In this document: in pieces, positions 43,469-43,695 of the stretch
Layout of the letters: the number at the start of each line of letters is the position of its first letter
How positions within the stretch are numbered: the first letter of the stretch is position 1
Source of the DNA: Cloacibacillus sp.
GTDB taxonomy: Bacteria > Synergistota > Synergistia > Synergistales > Synergistaceae
Assembly: GCF_020860125.1 (NCBI RefSeq)
Contig: NZ_JAJBUX010000115.1
Location: 1-43,695 of the forward strand
Direction of reading: 5' to 3'
Length of the DNA stretch: 43,695 nt
Notes under the pieces: generated by a model
Database searches by the model: none
What the model was told of the DNA's origin: nothing
Seen by the model: only the letters and a program-made list of their open reading frames with translations
Made by a program: the position numbers and the translations under genes

Positions 43469-43695
43469 AGTCATGGCATCGGGGGCATGCTCGTCAATAA
43501 AGTTTATATGCATAAAAGACCTAATAGCATAGCTGTCATAGATGGCGCCTTCTATCTTTTCATCAGAGAGGTTGTACCAGTTCTGAAGCAGATAAATCCT
43601 CAGCATGGTCTCAATACCGCGAAGCGGACGGCCCTTTTTGCCTGCGAAGCAAAAAGATTTGATTATTTCTACCTAGCCCTGCCAAGGTATGATCT
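43469..43695 (-). mobile_element. IS5-family transposase N-terminal fragment, interrupted
   Basis: The minus strand encodes PWQG, then TAG (43673-43675), then VEIIKSF, GKKGRPLRGIETMLRIYLLQ and NWYNLSDEKIEGAIYDSYAI. RSFMHINFIDEHAPDA completes it. This is the conserved N-terminal region of IS5-group transposases (LRIYLLQxWYNLSDExxE, YDSxxxRxF). Similarity stops after PDAMT. The open frame continues to 43319 with a hydrophobic tail that I do not recognise. The catalytic DDE domain is absent. The element is dead and truncated, and reaches the window edge. Confidence 0.75.

Noticed and set aside
40676..43675. Recoding of TAG (for example pyrrolysine) in the 38.9-43.7 kb region
   Set aside because: The same genes also carry frameshifts, a TAA or truncations, and intact genes in the window end in TAG.
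1..43695. CRISPR arrays, tRNA or rRNA genes, phage genes
   Set aside because: No regularly spaced repeats, cloverleaf or rRNA-like sequence and no phage structural genes were recognised by eye.

Overview
The window looks like chromosome of a diderm anaerobe with a fermentative, amino-acid-using lifestyle. Three things point this way: a complete tripartite RND efflux operon with an outer-membrane channel, two full TRAP transporters plus an orphan permease, and several amino-acid or nitrogen-compound catabolic genes. The style and moderately high GC (except one cassette) would fit Synergistota such as Cloacibacillus, but that is an impression from gene content, not a proof.

Layout. 1-4402 (minus): catabolic operon of TPP enzyme, FAD amino-acid oxidase, orphan permease and the start of a (2Fe-2S) subunit, with a divergent FCD-type regulator (4808-5539). 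5755-7095: MATE exporter. 7126-11149 (minus): TRAP transporter dctP-dctQ-dctM followed by an M24 'creatinase-like' enzyme whose metal ligands are mostly replaced; a divergent XRE regulator follows (11285-11701). 11815-15112: orphan NeuD-like acetyltransferase, then an Aas-like fusion protein whose acyltransferase motifs are degenerate, then a cupin. 15298-18052: second TRAP transporter. 18264-24924: tetR-acrA-acrB-tolC type efflux operon with a visible operator. 25009-28666: flavoprotein, divergent HxlR regulator overlapping glutamine-dependent nadE, and an MBL-fold hydrolase.

28783-32977 is a lower-GC cassette (saccharopine dehydrogenase-like protein, NhaC-type antiporter, GntR/FCD regulator). 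It lies between a decayed copy of the ilvD 3' end and the intact ilvD. 32978-38457 (minus) is the branched-chain amino acid operon ilvN-ilvC-ilvB-ilvD. It is preceded by a consensus-like promoter, a 30-residue Ile/Val-rich leader peptide and a terminator with a perfectly matching antiterminator strand, which together read as a classic ribosome-mediated attenuator.

38916-43695 is a decaying region: frameshifted or stop-containing remnants of an allantoate amidohydrolase/carbamoylase, an allantoinase/dihydropyrimidinase, xanthine-dehydrogenase subunits fused by a deletion, and an IS5-type transposase fragment. One intact IclR-family regulator survives there. Together they read as a lost purine/allantoin degradation cluster.

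No rRNA, tRNA or CRISPR array was recognised.
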